Shown: positions 36,170-49,210 of the stretch, one piece after another | Position numbering within the stretch: position 1 is the stretch's first letter | How the letters are laid out: every line of letters starts with the position of its first letter | DNA from: Tolypeutes matacus | Taxonomy: Eukaryota; Chordata; Mammalia; Cingulata; Chlamyphoridae | Length of the DNA stretch: 64,000 bases | NCBI GenBank assembly: GCA_026826555.1 | Contig: JAKSZT010033848.1 | Coordinates: 169,807-233,806, forward strand | Direction of reading: 5' to 3' | The notes under the pieces: model-generated | What the model saw: the letters and a program-made list of their open reading frames with translations, nothing else | What the model was told of the DNA's origin: nothing | The model's database searches: none | Program-made: the position numbers and the translations under genes

Positions 36170-37123
36170 CTAATAAAATTTTCTACTTATAACTCTATTT
36201 ACAGCCCCCTTTATCTGCTTGTTTCTAAGACTATAGATTATAGGATTCAAGAAAGGAGGGACTATAGAATAGAACACAGCATTGATCATGTCCTGAATTG
36301 TGGGTAAGTTGGAGGTTGGCTTCATATACACAGCAGCACCTGAGCTGAGAAAGACGGTCACCACGAGGATGTGAGGGACACATGTGGAAAAGGCTTTTCC
36401 TCGCTCTGCTCTTGTTGGAAACTTGAGCACCATAGAAAATATGTGAATATAAGATTTGGCGATGAAGGCAAAGCAGACACCACCAAAAATCACCACAGAA
36501 ATACAAATTAAAATTTCATTGCTGAACGTGTCAGAGCATGAGAGCTTCAATAGAGACGGGATGTCACAGAAGAACTGATGGATCACATTGGACTGACAGA
36601 AAGACAGCCGGAATGTGTTGCCAGTGTGGAATCCACAGTAAATTGTACCACTAAGTACTGAAGCCAGAGTCATCTGGACACAGACACGAGGGTTCATGAT
36701 CACAGGGTAGTGGAGGGGCTGGCAGATGGCCACATAGCGGTCACAGGCCATGACAGTGAGGAACAGCAACTCTACTGTAGCAAATAAAGTCACAAAGAAG
36801 ATCTGAGCTGCACATCCAGCCATTGAGATCACCCTGTTATCTTGGAGGAAGATGACACATGCCTTGGGTATTGTAACAGAAATGTAGCACATGTCTAAGA
36901 CAGAGAGATTCCTAATAAAGAAATACATTGGGGTGTGAAGACTCTGTTCAAGTGTGGTTACTGTGACAATAAAAAAGTTTCCCAAAAGTGTTGCTAAGTA
37001 CATCAGTAGAAATAGCATGGCATGTAAGACTCTGAACTCCCAGATATCAGAAAATCTTGTAAGCAGGAAATCAGTCACTGTGGTAGAGTTGGGCATCTTA
37101 GGAAAAAAATTGGCCTTGGTCAT
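36170..37123 (-). CDS. Olfactory receptor, family 14-like, intact
   Basis: A seven-helix G-protein-coupled receptor of the odorant family, acting in the ciliary membrane of olfactory neurons. The 317-residue frame is uninterrupted and intronless, as usual for these genes. Visible hallmarks: N-glycosylation site NST at 12-14, GN at 48-49 in TM1, PMYFF 65-69, DRYVAIC 128-134, SYIHI near 224, KAFSTC 243-248 and PPFLNPIIY 289-297. C104 and C186 can form the conserved disulfide. The stretch 'SDIWEFRVLH' and 'NLSVLDMCYISVTIPK' is like OR14 members; that assignment is by recall. One oddity is 'VMACDRY' where most have MAYDRY. Met10 (37096) is the more likely start, since family members usually begin close to the NST site, giving 308 residues. 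The ligand is unknown. Confidence 0.95.
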   Translation of the reverse strand: MTKANFFPKMPNSTTVTDFLLTRFSDIWEFRVLHAMLFLLMYLATLLGNFFIVTVTTLEQSLHTPMYFFIRNLSVLDMCYISVTIPKACVIFLQDNRVISMAGCAAQIFFVTLFATVELLFLTVMACDRYVAICQPLHYPVIMNPRVCVQMTLASVLSGTIYCGFHTGNTFRLSFCQSNVIHQFFCDIPSLLKLSCSDTFSNEILICISVVIFGGVCFAFIAKSYIHIFSMVLKFPTRAERGKAFSTCVPHILVVTVFLSSGAAVYMKPTSNLPTIQDMINAVFYSIVPPFLNPIIYSLRNKQIKGAVNRVISRKFY

Positions 37124-37666
37124 GGAAAGACATAGAAATAACCCTTAAAATAATATTTTAAAACCATAAAGAATCAACATGGAGAATAAATTAACCTAAA
37201 TACATTCTTCATATTACATTGGCCCAATTTTAGTCTCTGGTTTGTTTTTGGTTAGTAGAATATAACATAAAGTTTCCTCGTGCTCTTTAGAATCTATGTT
37301 GGGAACCTTATTTCAATGATAGGGGTAGCAGTAAAATGTAATCTTTAAGAGCTGTGCCTATGTTTGCACATATATTTCTTTCACTAAATAGTTATAAAAT
37401 GACTCTATTAGATGTTAAAGGATTGCCTACAAGATTGAAGTATTTCATGTAGGTAATTTCTATGCATCTCTGTAGCATTAGGAATATTCCCAGAATGTTA
37501 ATATTTGTGATTGTATGATGACAAAACAGAATCTGAGTAGAGAGAGGAGAGCACTATTTATTTGGAGCCTCTAAAATTTTATAATTAATTATAATTCATT
37601 CCCTGGCCACCAGGTAGAAAACTGTTTTAATCCTTACTTCACCAACCATGACTTTTGATATTGATT
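37124..37666. other. No assigned feature; upstream of the receptor
   Basis: AT-rich DNA upstream of the receptor on the minus strand. Olfactory receptor genes usually have non-coding 5' exons several kilobases away; I cannot identify one from sequence alone. Confidence 0.4.
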
Positions 37667-37676
37667 TCATTTGAAA

Positions 37677-37859
37677 TTTTTTTTTTCTTAAAGATTTTAT
37701 TTATTTATTCATTTATCCCCCCCTTGCTGCTTGTGCTCGCTGGGTCAGCTAACCACGCCGTGCGGGCGGGCTTGCCTTCACCAAAAGGCCCCGGGAACCA
37801 ACCTGGGGCCTCCCATATGGTAAATGGGAGCCCTACTGATTGAGCCACAGCCGCTTCCC
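37677..37859 (-). mobile_element. tRNA-derived SINE, copy 2
   Basis: The minus strand starts GGGAAGCGGCTGTGGCTCAA. It has the same head, body and tail as the other copies, and a perfect 10-bp duplication, tcatttgaaa, at 37667-37676 and 37860-37869. The B box region has changed ('ccaggttgg' for the usual 'cgggttcgg'). It lies about 0.55 kb upstream of the receptor start. Confidence 0.92.
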
Positions 37860-37869
37860 TCATTTGAAA

Positions 37870-39690
37870 ATTAACCCTTAAAATGCCCTCTCTCTGATGA
37901 CCACATAGTCCTATCACCTGTCTATATCTTATTCTTCAACATATATTTGTCAATTCTTAATCATTTCTTAGATGCTTTCTGGCTTCATTTTGTTTGTTCA
38001 ATCTAATTGATAAAATAATCAACTAAGTGAATTTTATTACCAGCTTTAATTCACTTATTATTTCTTTTATAGTTTACATTATTCACATGTTATGTACTAC
38101 ACTTCTCATTGTAACTCTGAAGATTGACAGCTAAAATACACAAAAAGAGGGGTAACTGAAAGGTCAAGGATGTTATAATGTCATGTAAATGTAAGTGGAA
38201 GAGTGAGCATTAAATCTAATATTTGTCTGCTCAGACAGTGCATCGCCACAAGGAGCATTTTCTCCAGCATAACTCCTGATCCTGCTGAGATTCAATGTTT
38301 CTCACCACACCAATCCAAAATCCTCATTTAGGCTCAGTATTCCTTAATATGGCAGCATTAAAATCTTTTGGATCCACTATTAAATCACAATGATCCAGAG
38401 CTGAAATATCTCTCCACTGTTTACCTACATATAGATTATTAGGTGGTCTATGAGAATGGTACAAGACTATATTCTAGATTGCTTCATATGTTAATATTCT
38501 TGACCTTACTCAACATTATGTGATCACTTCAACTCAGAATTATTATGACCTGGGTTTCAACCAATCCAGAAGAGTAAATATCTGTATTGCCCCAGTCTCT
38601 ACTCAATGTCAGCATACATTGTCTTTAAACATTTAAAATATTATAAGAGATTTTGTGCTAATATATTTAGAATTTCATATATAAAAATCATATGTAGTTT
38701 CACTCATCTGTCCCCCTATCTGTTTTCTTGGGGTGAATGAAAACATCTATTCCTAAGGCCAATTCACCACTCCAGTCTTCATTCTCTCTCTGCTTTCAGT
38801 GAGGTCAGTGTTCCCACTATAGGCCATCATAGGTGTCTCATGCTTCCCCATGTACTCCTTGAATTTAAATAGATGCTGAGGTCTCTCAGTTCAAAAAAAT
38901 GTTAAAGTCCCTTGCAACTCTTTATATGTTTATATTACCTGTGGGGGAAATGCATTATTTATTAACAATATAAGGTTAAATTAATTAAGTATACTGATTC
39001 TTTGATTTTATATCAAACACTATTATGTTTCCCATAAAATCGGGACATGTTTCAGAACTTGAATAAGCTGAGATAGAAAGATATTGCTTGATATATGGGT
39101 CATTCATGAATGTTTTTCCTTCATAATGTTCCCTTTTACAATCAGTGTTAGCTAAACCCTTATTTCTAATGTGACAAAGTTTTCTTTTGAATTTGGTGAA
39201 ACTGATTGTTTTCCTTTTTTACTTGAAACCATAGAATGTACATTTTCAGACTTGCTTACATTTTCACTTTCATTTTTAATTCTAAATATTAATGTACTTT
39301 ATATATTTGTTAGGGTGTTTCCTTTTTCTCATCACATATATAACTACTTATAACATACAGAACCTCCGCTGGCTGTAGGAAGGCAGGGCCTGTGTCACTT
39401 TCAGACTGACCTCCTGATTGCATAGAAAAAAGCTTTTCCTCATTATATTCTCCTTTATTTCAAGATCCCTCAAAAGGATTCAGTAATGCATCAATATTTC
39501 ACAATTGGAAAACAGAGTGAATATTTCTTATAATTTCATAATCATCAATCAAGTGTAGGTTTTCAGCTTGAATTACTAATGTGTCAGCACAGCAGAGATA
39601 AACATGTACAAACTTTAGGAGAAGGTATGTTTTACATTCTATCTGCCTTTTTTTTTTTTTCTCCATGTAGCTTTGGAGAGCTTCACAAAT
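37870..39690. other. No assigned feature
   Basis: AT-rich unique DNA. A short segment near 39385-39400 (ggcagggcctgtgtc) is faintly like the 3' end of an old MIR or L2 repeat, but too short to call. No convincing gene. Confidence 0.4.
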
Positions 39691-39770
39691 ATCTTTGACT
39701 CTCAGTTTCCCTTTCTACAAAATTTCTAAAAAGGCCTACTTCATGAACTTAATATTTCAAAAAAATTCAA
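39691..39770 (+). repeat. Possible MIR core fragment
   Basis: 'gactctcagtttccctttctacaaaatt' near 39697 resembles the 'CTCAGTTTCCTCATCTGTAAAAT' landmark of MIR, an ancient mammalian tRNA-derived SINE. Only this block is recognisable. Confidence 0.4.
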
Positions 39771-41604
39771 ATAGAAATTCTTATAATGGTAGCTATGCTG
39801 AAAAAAAGTAAATCAGAGTACCAAACATAAAAAGGTGATTAAGCATGTGATTCCTTTAGCACTTATATTTCTCTTAAATTCATATTACGTTATTTTTTAA
39901 AGCAAACAATGAAGTAAGGAAATGCTAGTATACTTCATTTGCTATTATGATTTTCTGTTAAAGGAAGTATTACTTAATATAAAATGTTATGTAGAGATAA
40001 ACAGAGATTGTAAAACTGATACTATTCTTACACAGTATACAGGTTGCAGGAGGATAACCAGCTAAACAAAGTTCTCCTTAGATAACCAGATCATTGCAGA
40101 GGTGTTTCCATCCATCAAACTGTAAAAGCAAATGATTTTTGTGTTTTGTGCAAAGAGTTGAAGAAATAGAAAATATATTTTAGTCATTAATATATTCATT
40201 TGCTGATTGAGACATCCATGTAATCTTTCATTTATTTATAATTGAATCTATATTTTAAGATATTTTAGAGCTAATTATATGTGGACATTTAGCTAAAATA
40301 ATTATGAACTAATGCTTACATGTCTTTCATGGTATGTTAAGAGAAAGCCCTAGAATTATAACTGAAGTACAAGGGGTTGTGTACACACTTTGATTTTTAT
40401 GAAAAGGATTCTTTTACTCACTATGTGCCACATGAATATAGCAGAGTGCTTGGTAAAGAGAAAATGTTAAGCCTATAATTATTGAAATTATTTATCAACA
40501 ATATTATATTTGTATTATTTTAGGTAATAAACATCCAATCTGAATTAGATATGTTTAAGTATAAATTTAAATTAGCATTCAGCATATTAAAACTCTGGTC
40601 AGTGTGCAGAGCTGCTCCAGCCCCTGCTCCTTCAAGTACTGCAATCATCTCACTCTTTATTTTCTTACAAAATTGCTTGAACTGAAGTTTATTATTTATT
40701 GAACAAAAATTAGGTGATTTGTCACATCATTTCAGTAACTCCCATATTTATATATTTTAATAATAGTTCCCTTGAAAGTTTCTTTCAAAAAATCAAGGAA
40801 ACAGTGAAGGAAAGAAATGGGGTGATTCCTGGAGGGAAGGAAAGAGGAGATAAAAAAAGAGTTAATAACAAAGATTCAGAAGTTTATGTTGTTTTTTCTT
40901 ACACTGGATAGACAAGTCAGAAATTGTGGTAAGGGTCCAAGGATGTTTCTCCTGCAGACATGTAGAGACGAATAGCATCCTGAATGGAACTTTCTATCAT
41001 AACAAGAAATATTGTGTTGTTTTATTTCCAAATGGTTGTCTCCAATGGCATCATAGAAAACTCCTGGGAACACAGACTTTGGCACCAATAGTAGCCATGG
41101 CCCATGGGAAATTTCAATGAGATAATTGGTTACAGGTGGTTAGTAAACCACTATATTCCCACCAACAGTGAAGGAATGTTACATTTATGTCTCTAGTAAA
41201 ACCTGTCATGAAGAGAACTTTTATATTTTAAGATATATTAGTGTATTTGAATTTATGACAAGAATTGGTGAAGATTAAAGGGACAATCACATAAACAGAA
41301 AGAAAACCACAGTTGCCCTAATATTCTGAGTGCTATTAAGGTGAAATGCCTGTGGATCCTTGAGACCATGAAGCAGAGAAGGAGACCCAAAGGATTGCCT
41401 CAGCCCAATCCTGGGACGCTAAGTTTTTCTGCTCATCTTCAGGTTTTTCTTCTCATGAATGGAATGATTTTTAATAGTCAGACCAAACTCATGGTATTGC
41501 TAATGGTGACAAAGCAGTTCTTTCTGAAATTGTCCAATGCATACATGAGCCTGGTGCCAAAGCCCAGCACAGAGGCCTGTGAGCTGGATGATCATCACAT
41601 TCCT
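39771..41604. other. No assigned feature
   Basis: AT-rich DNA. Short open frames at 40714-40911 and 41341-41634 have no conserved motif I recognise and are likely chance. Confidence 0.4.
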
Positions 41605-41765
41605 TTTCTCTGGTGTCTCAGTTTCTCCACCTGAGAAACAACCATGGTGACCACCCTCATGTGCCACTTATGAGTAGGACTAAATGGAAGGTATAAAAAT
41701 TTAAACTATTACCTGGCACAAATTGCATACATATTAGGAAGGACTATAATAACTATTGTTCGCTC
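41605..41765 (+). repeat. Probable MIR fragment
   Basis: Two MIR landmarks in order: 'gtctcagtttctccacctga' (41615) and, about 90 bp later, 'attacctggcacaaattgca' (41709). Their spacing fits the family. Decayed. Confidence 0.55.
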
Positions 41766-42417
41766 TTCAAAATCATGGAATGAATGGGTCTTCTGGAATG
41801 TGTTAGGAAAGTAAAAAGCAGCAACGTGTTTCTTAGAGGTGTTATACCACTTTCTGTCATTGATTTCCAAATTAATTCAACTGTAGTTAGACAATACACA
41901 CTTTTTTATTTCAAACTACTCAACATCCACTTGAATGCACCGTCTATACGTTAGGAGTTAGTCAACTGTCCTGTTCAAAATATTTATACCTTTCCTGATC
42001 ATTGTCTCATGATTATTATACTGGCTGGATTGTTTTCAAATATCCAGGTACACTTTTTGATATTTGAAATTCTCCTTTGTGATATATCATGTTAAGCACT
42101 ATATATCTGGAAGCTATGATAATAGGTGAATATAAATTTAGCATTGTTTTGCCTTTCATGATGTAACATTCCCTTAATCTTGAGACATATCTCCTTGCCT
42201 TCAGGTGTACACGGTTTGATAAGCACAGAGTCATATAGCCACATCAACTTTTGTTTTGTTTTTACTACATAAATATATATATATGCACTTATATCTGTAT
42301 TCTTTCAACTATATGAGCAATATATACAGTTTGCATATATTTCAAATACTCTTATCAGCAGTCTTACATATATTTTATGCCCCATGTAGGTATATATTAT
42401 GGTGAAGATGGTATTAA
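41766..42417. other. No assigned feature
   Basis: AT-rich DNA with a short (AT)n at 42271-42282. Nothing gene-like. Confidence 0.4.
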
Positions 42418-43345
42418 TACCCTAAGTGTAGTTTCTCCACATGGTGAAGCTTCAACACTGCCATCCTGCTGCAAGATGTAAAATTGGGAAATACATTGAC
42501 ATCCCATTCTTCCAACCATCAACTCCCTCAATAATATCTTTATTTAACAAAGTTAGACTCATTCATAGTTTCCCTACACATGGCTCTTCTGCCCCTTTTA
42601 TTTCAACCTATACTTAACACTATACTTGTTAAATATAAATCTTTTCCACCAATGTGCCAGTTAAGCCCTGAATCTCAGCAGATTTGCAACACTTACACTC
42701 CAGTAAATGTACCAGGACAGCTAACAAGGAGATGATGATGGACAACACCCATCCCAAAGAACAGAGAGAGTCTGCAAATGCAAGCAAGATATTTGCATCC
42801 ATCTGCCCCATGGAATTTAATCCCCCTCTCAAGTAGAGTCAGAGTGGGCATTACCATCCCAGAATTCTCAAGACTGGGGAATGAACAATGGACTAATGTA
42901 AACGTATTATTATTCTACTATAGACTTATTATTCTAGGAAAGGAAGAACATTTATCATGGATATAAAGGCAAGTGCCACCAGTAGATATGAGGGGAAGGA
43001 GAGGGAAGAACAGGAGTAATATGGGGGTATTTAGGGGATGTTGGAATTGTCCTGCATTACATTGCAATGATGGATACAGGCCACTATATATTTTGTCATA
43101 ACCTACAAAATTGCGTGGAAAAAAGTGTAAACTATAATGTGTAAACTATAGTCCATGGATGGTAGCAATGTTTCAGTATGTGTTCATCAATTGTAACAAA
43201 TGTACCACATTAATTAAAGATTTTGATAATAGGGGAAAGTATGAGGGTGAAAGGAAGTGGGGCATATGGGAATCCCCTACATTTTTTATGTAGTATTTAT
43301 GTAATCTAAAGCTTCTTTAGAAAAATTTTTTTTAATTTTTCAAAA
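42418..43345 (+). repeat. U-family repeat (U4)
   Basis: Forward copy matching 21100-21872 in its 3' part: 'gagatgatgatggacaacac' (42731) versus 'gagacaatgatggacaacag' (21288), and the shared 3' end 'atttatgtaatctaaagc'. The 5' end is shorter than U3. Its tail region is followed by a run of A then T. Confidence 0.65.
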
Positions 43346-43528
43346 TCCCTTTAGTAGTTTCTATATAGTGTCTTCATGTAGGCATTCATTTTATATTTAT
43401 AGTGATTATATATTTGAGCATTGATCTTATAGTAACATACTCGGACTCCAGAAATGGAATGCTTGTTTTTGTTTGTTTGGGCTTTGGTATATGCTTCCTA
43501 TCAGATTATAGACATTCCCTTCACTTTT

Positions 43529-43708
43529 TTTTTTTTTTTTTAAAGATTTTATTTATTTATTCATCCCCCCTTTGCTGCTTGTGCTCGCTGGGTCAGCTAA
43601 CCACGCCGTGCGGGCGGGCTTGCCTTCACCAGGAGGCCTCGGGAACCGAACCCGGGGCCTCCCATATGGTAAACGGGAGCCCTACTGATTGAGCCACAGC
43701 CGCTTCCC
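43529..43708 (-). mobile_element. tRNA-derived SINE, copy 3
   Basis: The minus strand starts GGGAAGCGG and has intact-looking A and B boxes. It has a perfect 12-bp duplication, cccttcactttt, at 43517-43528 and 43709-43720. It lies about 20 bp from the duplication of L1 F but is not inside the L1. Confidence 0.92.
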
Positions 43709-43851
43709 CCCTTCACTTTTAATGTGATGAAAATTTTAGTTTTTTTTTTTTTTTCACAGATGAATAAATACATACAATTTCTCAATTAAATGTACTGGAT
43801 ACGGATAAATTTTTTTTTGGATCAAGCAATATGTTACAGAATATATTTGGT

Positions 43852-46800
43852 TCATAGTAATGCAATCATAAAGTATTTGTCCTTTTGTGTCTTGCTTGCT
43901 TCACTCAACAAAATGTCCTCCAGGTTCATCCATGTTGTCATATGCTTTATGACTTCATTTCTTCTTACAGCTGCATAGTATTCCATCATGTGAATAGACC
44001 AAGTTTGTTAAACCTTTCTTCTGTTGTTGGACACCTAAGTTGTTTCCATCTTTTGGCAAATGTGAAAATGTTGCTATGAACATCAGTGTGCAGATATCGG
44101 TTCATGTCATTGCTCTCAGTTCTTCTGGGTAGTGGTATTGCTGGGTCATGTGGCAATCCTATATTCAGCTTCTTCAGGAACTGCCAGTTCTCCACAGTGG
44201 CTGTACCATTCTGCATTCCCACCAACAGTGAATAAATGTTCCTATCTCTCCACATCATCTCCAACACTTGTAGTTCTCTGTCTTTTTAATAGTGGTATAA
44301 TAGTATATTCTGAAATGTGTGAAATGGTATCTCATAGTTTTGATTTGTATTTCCCTAATCATGAGTGATGTTGAGCATTTCTTCATGTGTTTTTTGGCCA
44401 TTGTATTTCTTCTTTGGACAAATGTCTATTCAAGACTTTTGCCCATTTTTTAATTAGGTCATTTGTCTTTTTATTATTGAGTTGTAACATCTCTTTATGT
44501 ATCCTAGATATTAAACCCTTATCAGATATGTGATTTCCAAATATTTTTTCCCATTGAGTTGGCTGCCTTTTCACCCTTCTGACAAAGTCCTGTGAGGTGC
44601 AAAAGTGTTTAGTTTTGAGGAGGTACCATTTATCTATTTTTTCTTTTCTTGTGCATGTAACACACAACAAAAGTGTTACCTTGGGTGTAAGGTCCAAGAA
44701 ACCACCACCTACTACAAGGTCTTGAAGTTGTTTCTCTATAATTTTTTCTAGTAGTTTTGTGGTCCTGGCTTTTATATTTAGATCTTTGATCCATTTTAAG
44801 TTGATTATTGTATAAGGGGTGAGACAGGAGTCCTCTTTCAATCTTTTGGTTATAGATATCCACTTGTCCCAACACCATTTGTTGAAGAGACTGTTTTTTA
44901 CCATTAACATGGGCTTGGTAGGTTTGTCAAAAACCAGTTGACTGTATAGGTGAGGATTTATTTCTGGTTTCTCAGTTTTATTCCACTGATCGATGTGTCT
45001 ATCTTTATGCCAGTACCATGCTGTTTTGACCACTGTAGCTTTGTAATATGTTTCAAGGTCATGCAGTGAAATTCTTCCCATAGCGCTCTTCTTTTTTGAA
45101 TGCTTTTGGCTATTCAGGTGCACTTACACTTCCTAATGAATTTTGTAATTGCCTTCTCTATTTCTGTAAAGTAAGCTGTTGGGATTTTGATTGGTATTGC
45201 ATTGAATCTATAAATCAGTTTAGGTAAGATGAACATCTTCACAATATTTATTATTCCAATCCATGAACGTAGAATGTCTTTCCACTTGTTTAGGTCTTTA
45301 CATTTCTTTTAGCATTGTTTTGTAGTTTTCTGTATATAGGTCCTGTACTTCTTTGGTTAGAATAACTCTTAGTTATTTGAGTCTTTTGGTTGCTATTGAA
45401 AATAGAATTTTCCCCCTGATTTCCTCCTCAGATTATTCAATACTAGTGTATAAAAACATAAATGATTTTTGCTTGTTGATCTCGTATCCTGCTACTTTAC
45501 TGAAATCATTTATTAGCTCAGATAGCTTTGTTGTTGATACTTCATGATTTTCTAAGCACAGGATCATGTCATTTGCAAACAGTAAGAGTTTTACTTCCTC
45601 TTTTCCTATTTGGATGCCTTTATTATTTTTTTTCATATCTAATTGCCCTAGCTAGAACTTCTAGTATAATATTGAATAACAATGGTGACAGTGGGCATCC
45701 TTGTCTTTTTCCTGATCTTAGAGGGAAAGCTTTCACCTTTCCCCATTGAGTATGATGTTGGCTGTGGGTTTTTCTTATATTCCTTTTATCATATTGAGGA
45801 ATTTCCCTTCTAATCTTATCTTCTGAAATATTTTTATCAAAAAAGGATGCTGGCTTTTTTCGAATGCCTTTTCTGCATCAATTGATATGGTCATGTGTTT
45901 TTTTTGCCCTTCAATTTGTTAATGTGGTATATTACATTGATTGATTTTCTTATGTTGAATCAGCCTTGAATACCAGGAATAAATTCCACTTGGTCGTGAT
46001 GTATAAGTCTTTTGATAGGCTGTTGGATTCGATTTGCAAGGTTTTTTTGAGAAGTTTTACATCTATGTTCAGTAGAGAGATTGACCTGTAATTTTCTTTT
46101 CTTGTGGAATCTTTATCTGGCTTTGGTATTAGGGTGATATTGGCTTCATAAAATGTATTGGGTAATTTTTCCTCCTCTTCAATTTTTTTGGAAGAGTTTA
46201 AACAGGATTGTTGTTAATTCTTTTCTAAATGTTTGGTAGAATTCACCTGTGAGACCATCTGGTCCTAAATTTTCTTTGCTGGGAGATTTTGTTGATGGAT
46301 TCAATATCCTTAAATGTGATTGGTTTGTTAAGTTCTTGTATTTCTTGTAGCACCTGTGTAGGTTGGTTGTGCATTTCTAGGAACTTGTCCATTTCATCTA
46401 GGTTGTCTAGTTGGTTGGCAAATAGTTTCTCATAATATCCTCTTATGATTCTTTTTATTTCTGTGGGATCATTTGTAACTTCCCCCCTTTCATTTCTGAT
46501 TGTATTTATTAGCTTCATCTTTCTTTTTTTTTCTTTGTTAGTCTAGCTAGGGGTTTGTCAATTTTATTGATCTTTTCAAAGAACCAGCTTTTGGTTTTGT
46601 TGATTTTCTCTATTGTTTTTTTGTTCTCATTTTCATTTATTTCTGCTCTATTCTTTATTATTTCTTTCCTTCTGCTTGCTTTGGGATTAGTTTGCTGTTC
46701 TTTTCTAGTTTATCTAGTTGTTCAGTTAAATTTTCGTGTTTAGCTCTTCTTTTTTAATATAGGCATTTAGGGCTCTAAATTTCCCTCTTAAGACTGCCAT

Positions 46801-47699
46801 CACTGTATACCATAAGGTTTGATATGTTGTGTTCTCACTTTCACTTGTTTCAATATATTTACTGATTTCAATTGCAATTTCTTCTATGACCCACTGATTA
46901 TTTAGGAGTGTATTTTTCAGCCTCCACACATTTGACAATTTAATTTTTTCCTTTCTATTATTGTTTTCCAGTTTTATTCCATTATGATCTGAGAAGATGA
47001 TTTGTATAATTTCAATATTTTTATATTTATTGAGAGCTGCATTGTGACCTAACTTGTGGTCTATCCTGGAGAAAGATCCATGGGCACTTGAGAAGAATGT
47101 ATAACCTGCTGAGTTTGGATGCAGTGTTCTGTGTATGTCTGTTGGTCTAACTTGTTTATCATATTGTTCAAGTTCTCTATTTCCTTGTTGATATTCTATC
47201 TAGTTTTTCTATCTAATGATGTGATTGGGGTATTGAAGTCTCCAATGATTATTGTAGAAATGTTTATTTCTCCCTTCAGTTTTGCCAGAGTTTGTCTCAT
47301 GTATTTTGGGGCACCTTTGTTAGGTGCATAGATAATTATGACCGTTATATCTTATTGGTGGATTGTCCCTTTCATTAATATATAATGGTCTTCTGTATCT
47401 CTTATAACTTCTTTGCATTTAAAGTCTCTTTTGTCTGATATTAGTATAGCTATCTCTGCTCTTTTCTGGTTACTATTTGTGTAGAGTATCTTTTTCTAAT
47501 CTTTCACTTTCAGCTAGTTTGTACCCATGGGTCTAAGGTGAGTTTCCTGTAAGCAGCATATGGATGGCTCATGGTTTTTCAATCCATTCTATCAGCCTGT
47601 ATCTTTTGACTGGGGAGCTTAATCCATTCACATTCAATGATATTACTGTAAATGCAGTATTTACTTCCTCCTTTTTACTCTTTGGTTTTCATACGTCAT
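43852..47699 (-). pseudogene. L1 F ORF2 pseudogene (endonuclease-reverse transcriptase)
   Basis: Length 3.85 kb, normal for ORF2. The start region codes 'SLNVNGL' of the endonuclease near 47610-47640. The RT part includes '[20 protein letters not shown]' (45433-45636), where the first catalytic Asp of FADD is Asn. The C-terminal section at 44383-45123 is open for 246 codons ('LHDLETYYKATVVKTAWYWH'), and the end near 43852 reads 'YFMIALL'. Stops and frameshifts elsewhere. The Asn change alone would be expected to abolish RT activity. Confidence 0.9.
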
Positions 47700-47754
47700 C
47701 TTGTTTCTATCTTTCATTTTACTCTTTTGGTTATCCTTTCTGCTATTATTTCTT

Positions 47755-48715
47755 CTATACTCTCCTCCAAGCCTCCCTCTCCTGTCTTTTTCTTTCAGAT
47801 TCTAAAGGCTTCCTTTAATATTTCCTGCAAAGGTGGGTTCTTTTTTGCAAACTCTCTTAGTTTCTATTTGTTTGTGAACATTTTATACACATCTTAATAG
47901 TTGAAGGACAGTTTTGCTGGATAAAGAATTCTTGGTTCCAGTTTTTCTCTTTAAGTTTCCTAATTGTATCATACCACTGTCTTCTTGCTTCTATGGTTTC
48001 TGAAGAGAAATGTGCAGTAAGTCTCGCTGGATTTCACTTGTACATGATCATTTTCCTCTCTCTTGCTGCTCTGAGAATTTTCTCTTTTTCTTTGACATTC
48101 TGAGTAGTGTGTGTCTTGGAGGAGGTATATTTGGATTTATTCTGATTGGATTATGGTTTGCTTCTTGGACATGTAAGTTCATTTCTTTCATGAAAGTTGG
48201 GAAATTTTAAGCTATTATTTCCTCAAATTGTCTTTCTGCCCGTTTTCCCTTCTTTTTTCCTTCTGGAACTCCCATGACACATATGTTGTTGCATTTTGTG
48301 CTGTAATTCAACTCTCTGAGTCCCTGCTCCTTTTTTTCCATTCTTTTCTCTCTCTGTTCTTCTCCCTCTTCAATTTTAGCTGTTCTGTCTTCAGTATCAC
48401 TATTCTTTCTTCTGTCATTTCAAGTCTGCTGTTATATGCCTCAAATGTGTTTTTGATCTCACCTATTGTGTCTTTCATTCCCATGAGCTCTGTTACTTTT
48501 CTATTCTGGAATTCAAATTTTTCTTTGCACTTGCTCAATGTCTTCTTGATGTTATTTTTCTCTTTAACTATATTGTCTTTCTACTCATTAATTTGATTTT
48601 GGAAATTTATGAGCATCTCATTGATTAGTTCTCTCAAATTCTGCATCTCTTCTGGGGCGTTGATGTATTCCTTTTCTTAGGCTATGTCTTCTACTTTCTA
48701 AGAATGGCTCATAAT
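47755..48715 (-). pseudogene. L1 F ORF1 pseudogene
   Basis: The stop is at 47755-47757, after codons reading 'RKRQEREAWRRV', parallel to the end of L1 E ORF1. The coiled-coil part is open at 48308-48538 ('VTELMGMKDTIGEIKNTF', 'NSRLEMTEERIVIL'). The RRM and C-terminal domain (about 47880-48200) are in broken frames. The start is estimated from the ORF1 length of L1 E. Confidence 0.82.
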
Positions 48716-49210
48716 TTTTTGCTGGTATCTAGGCAACTGATTAGGATATAGTTTACTCAGATGATCAATCTCTTTCTCTTTTGTAGAGATTTTGTTGCAG
48801 GAGGCTATGGGCTACCACTGCTCTTTGATTTTTGGCTTGACGTTGGATTGTTAGGATTGTCTTGCTGGTTGCTCAAAACTGGGCACTGGACCCAGTAATT
48901 GGTTGCAGAGTTGCTTCCTAGGGCCTTAAGCAAGGAGGCTATAGAGGCCAGAAAAAGCCTCTCCTACTTATTTTTAATTTTCATGTGTGCACTTCCTTGG
49001 TCTGCCAGGAGATGATGCTCTTTGGCAGCTCTCAGTTCAATGCTTGGTCGGAGTTTATTTGTTGCAACACAGACCAGATCAAAGTGATAGAGCTTCCTGT
49101 CTGGAGGCTAAGAGACTAGTAATTCAAACTTTCTCTGAAACAGTTTTCCAGCCTTCTCTGGCAGCCCCCTCCCTTTTCCCAGCTAGGAAATATTTCCACT
49201 CCCCTCTCAG

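Noticed and set aside
36041..36307. 88-codon plus-strand frame overlapping the receptor end
   Set aside because: Antisense to the receptor's C-terminal coding region and into AT-rich flank; no motif.
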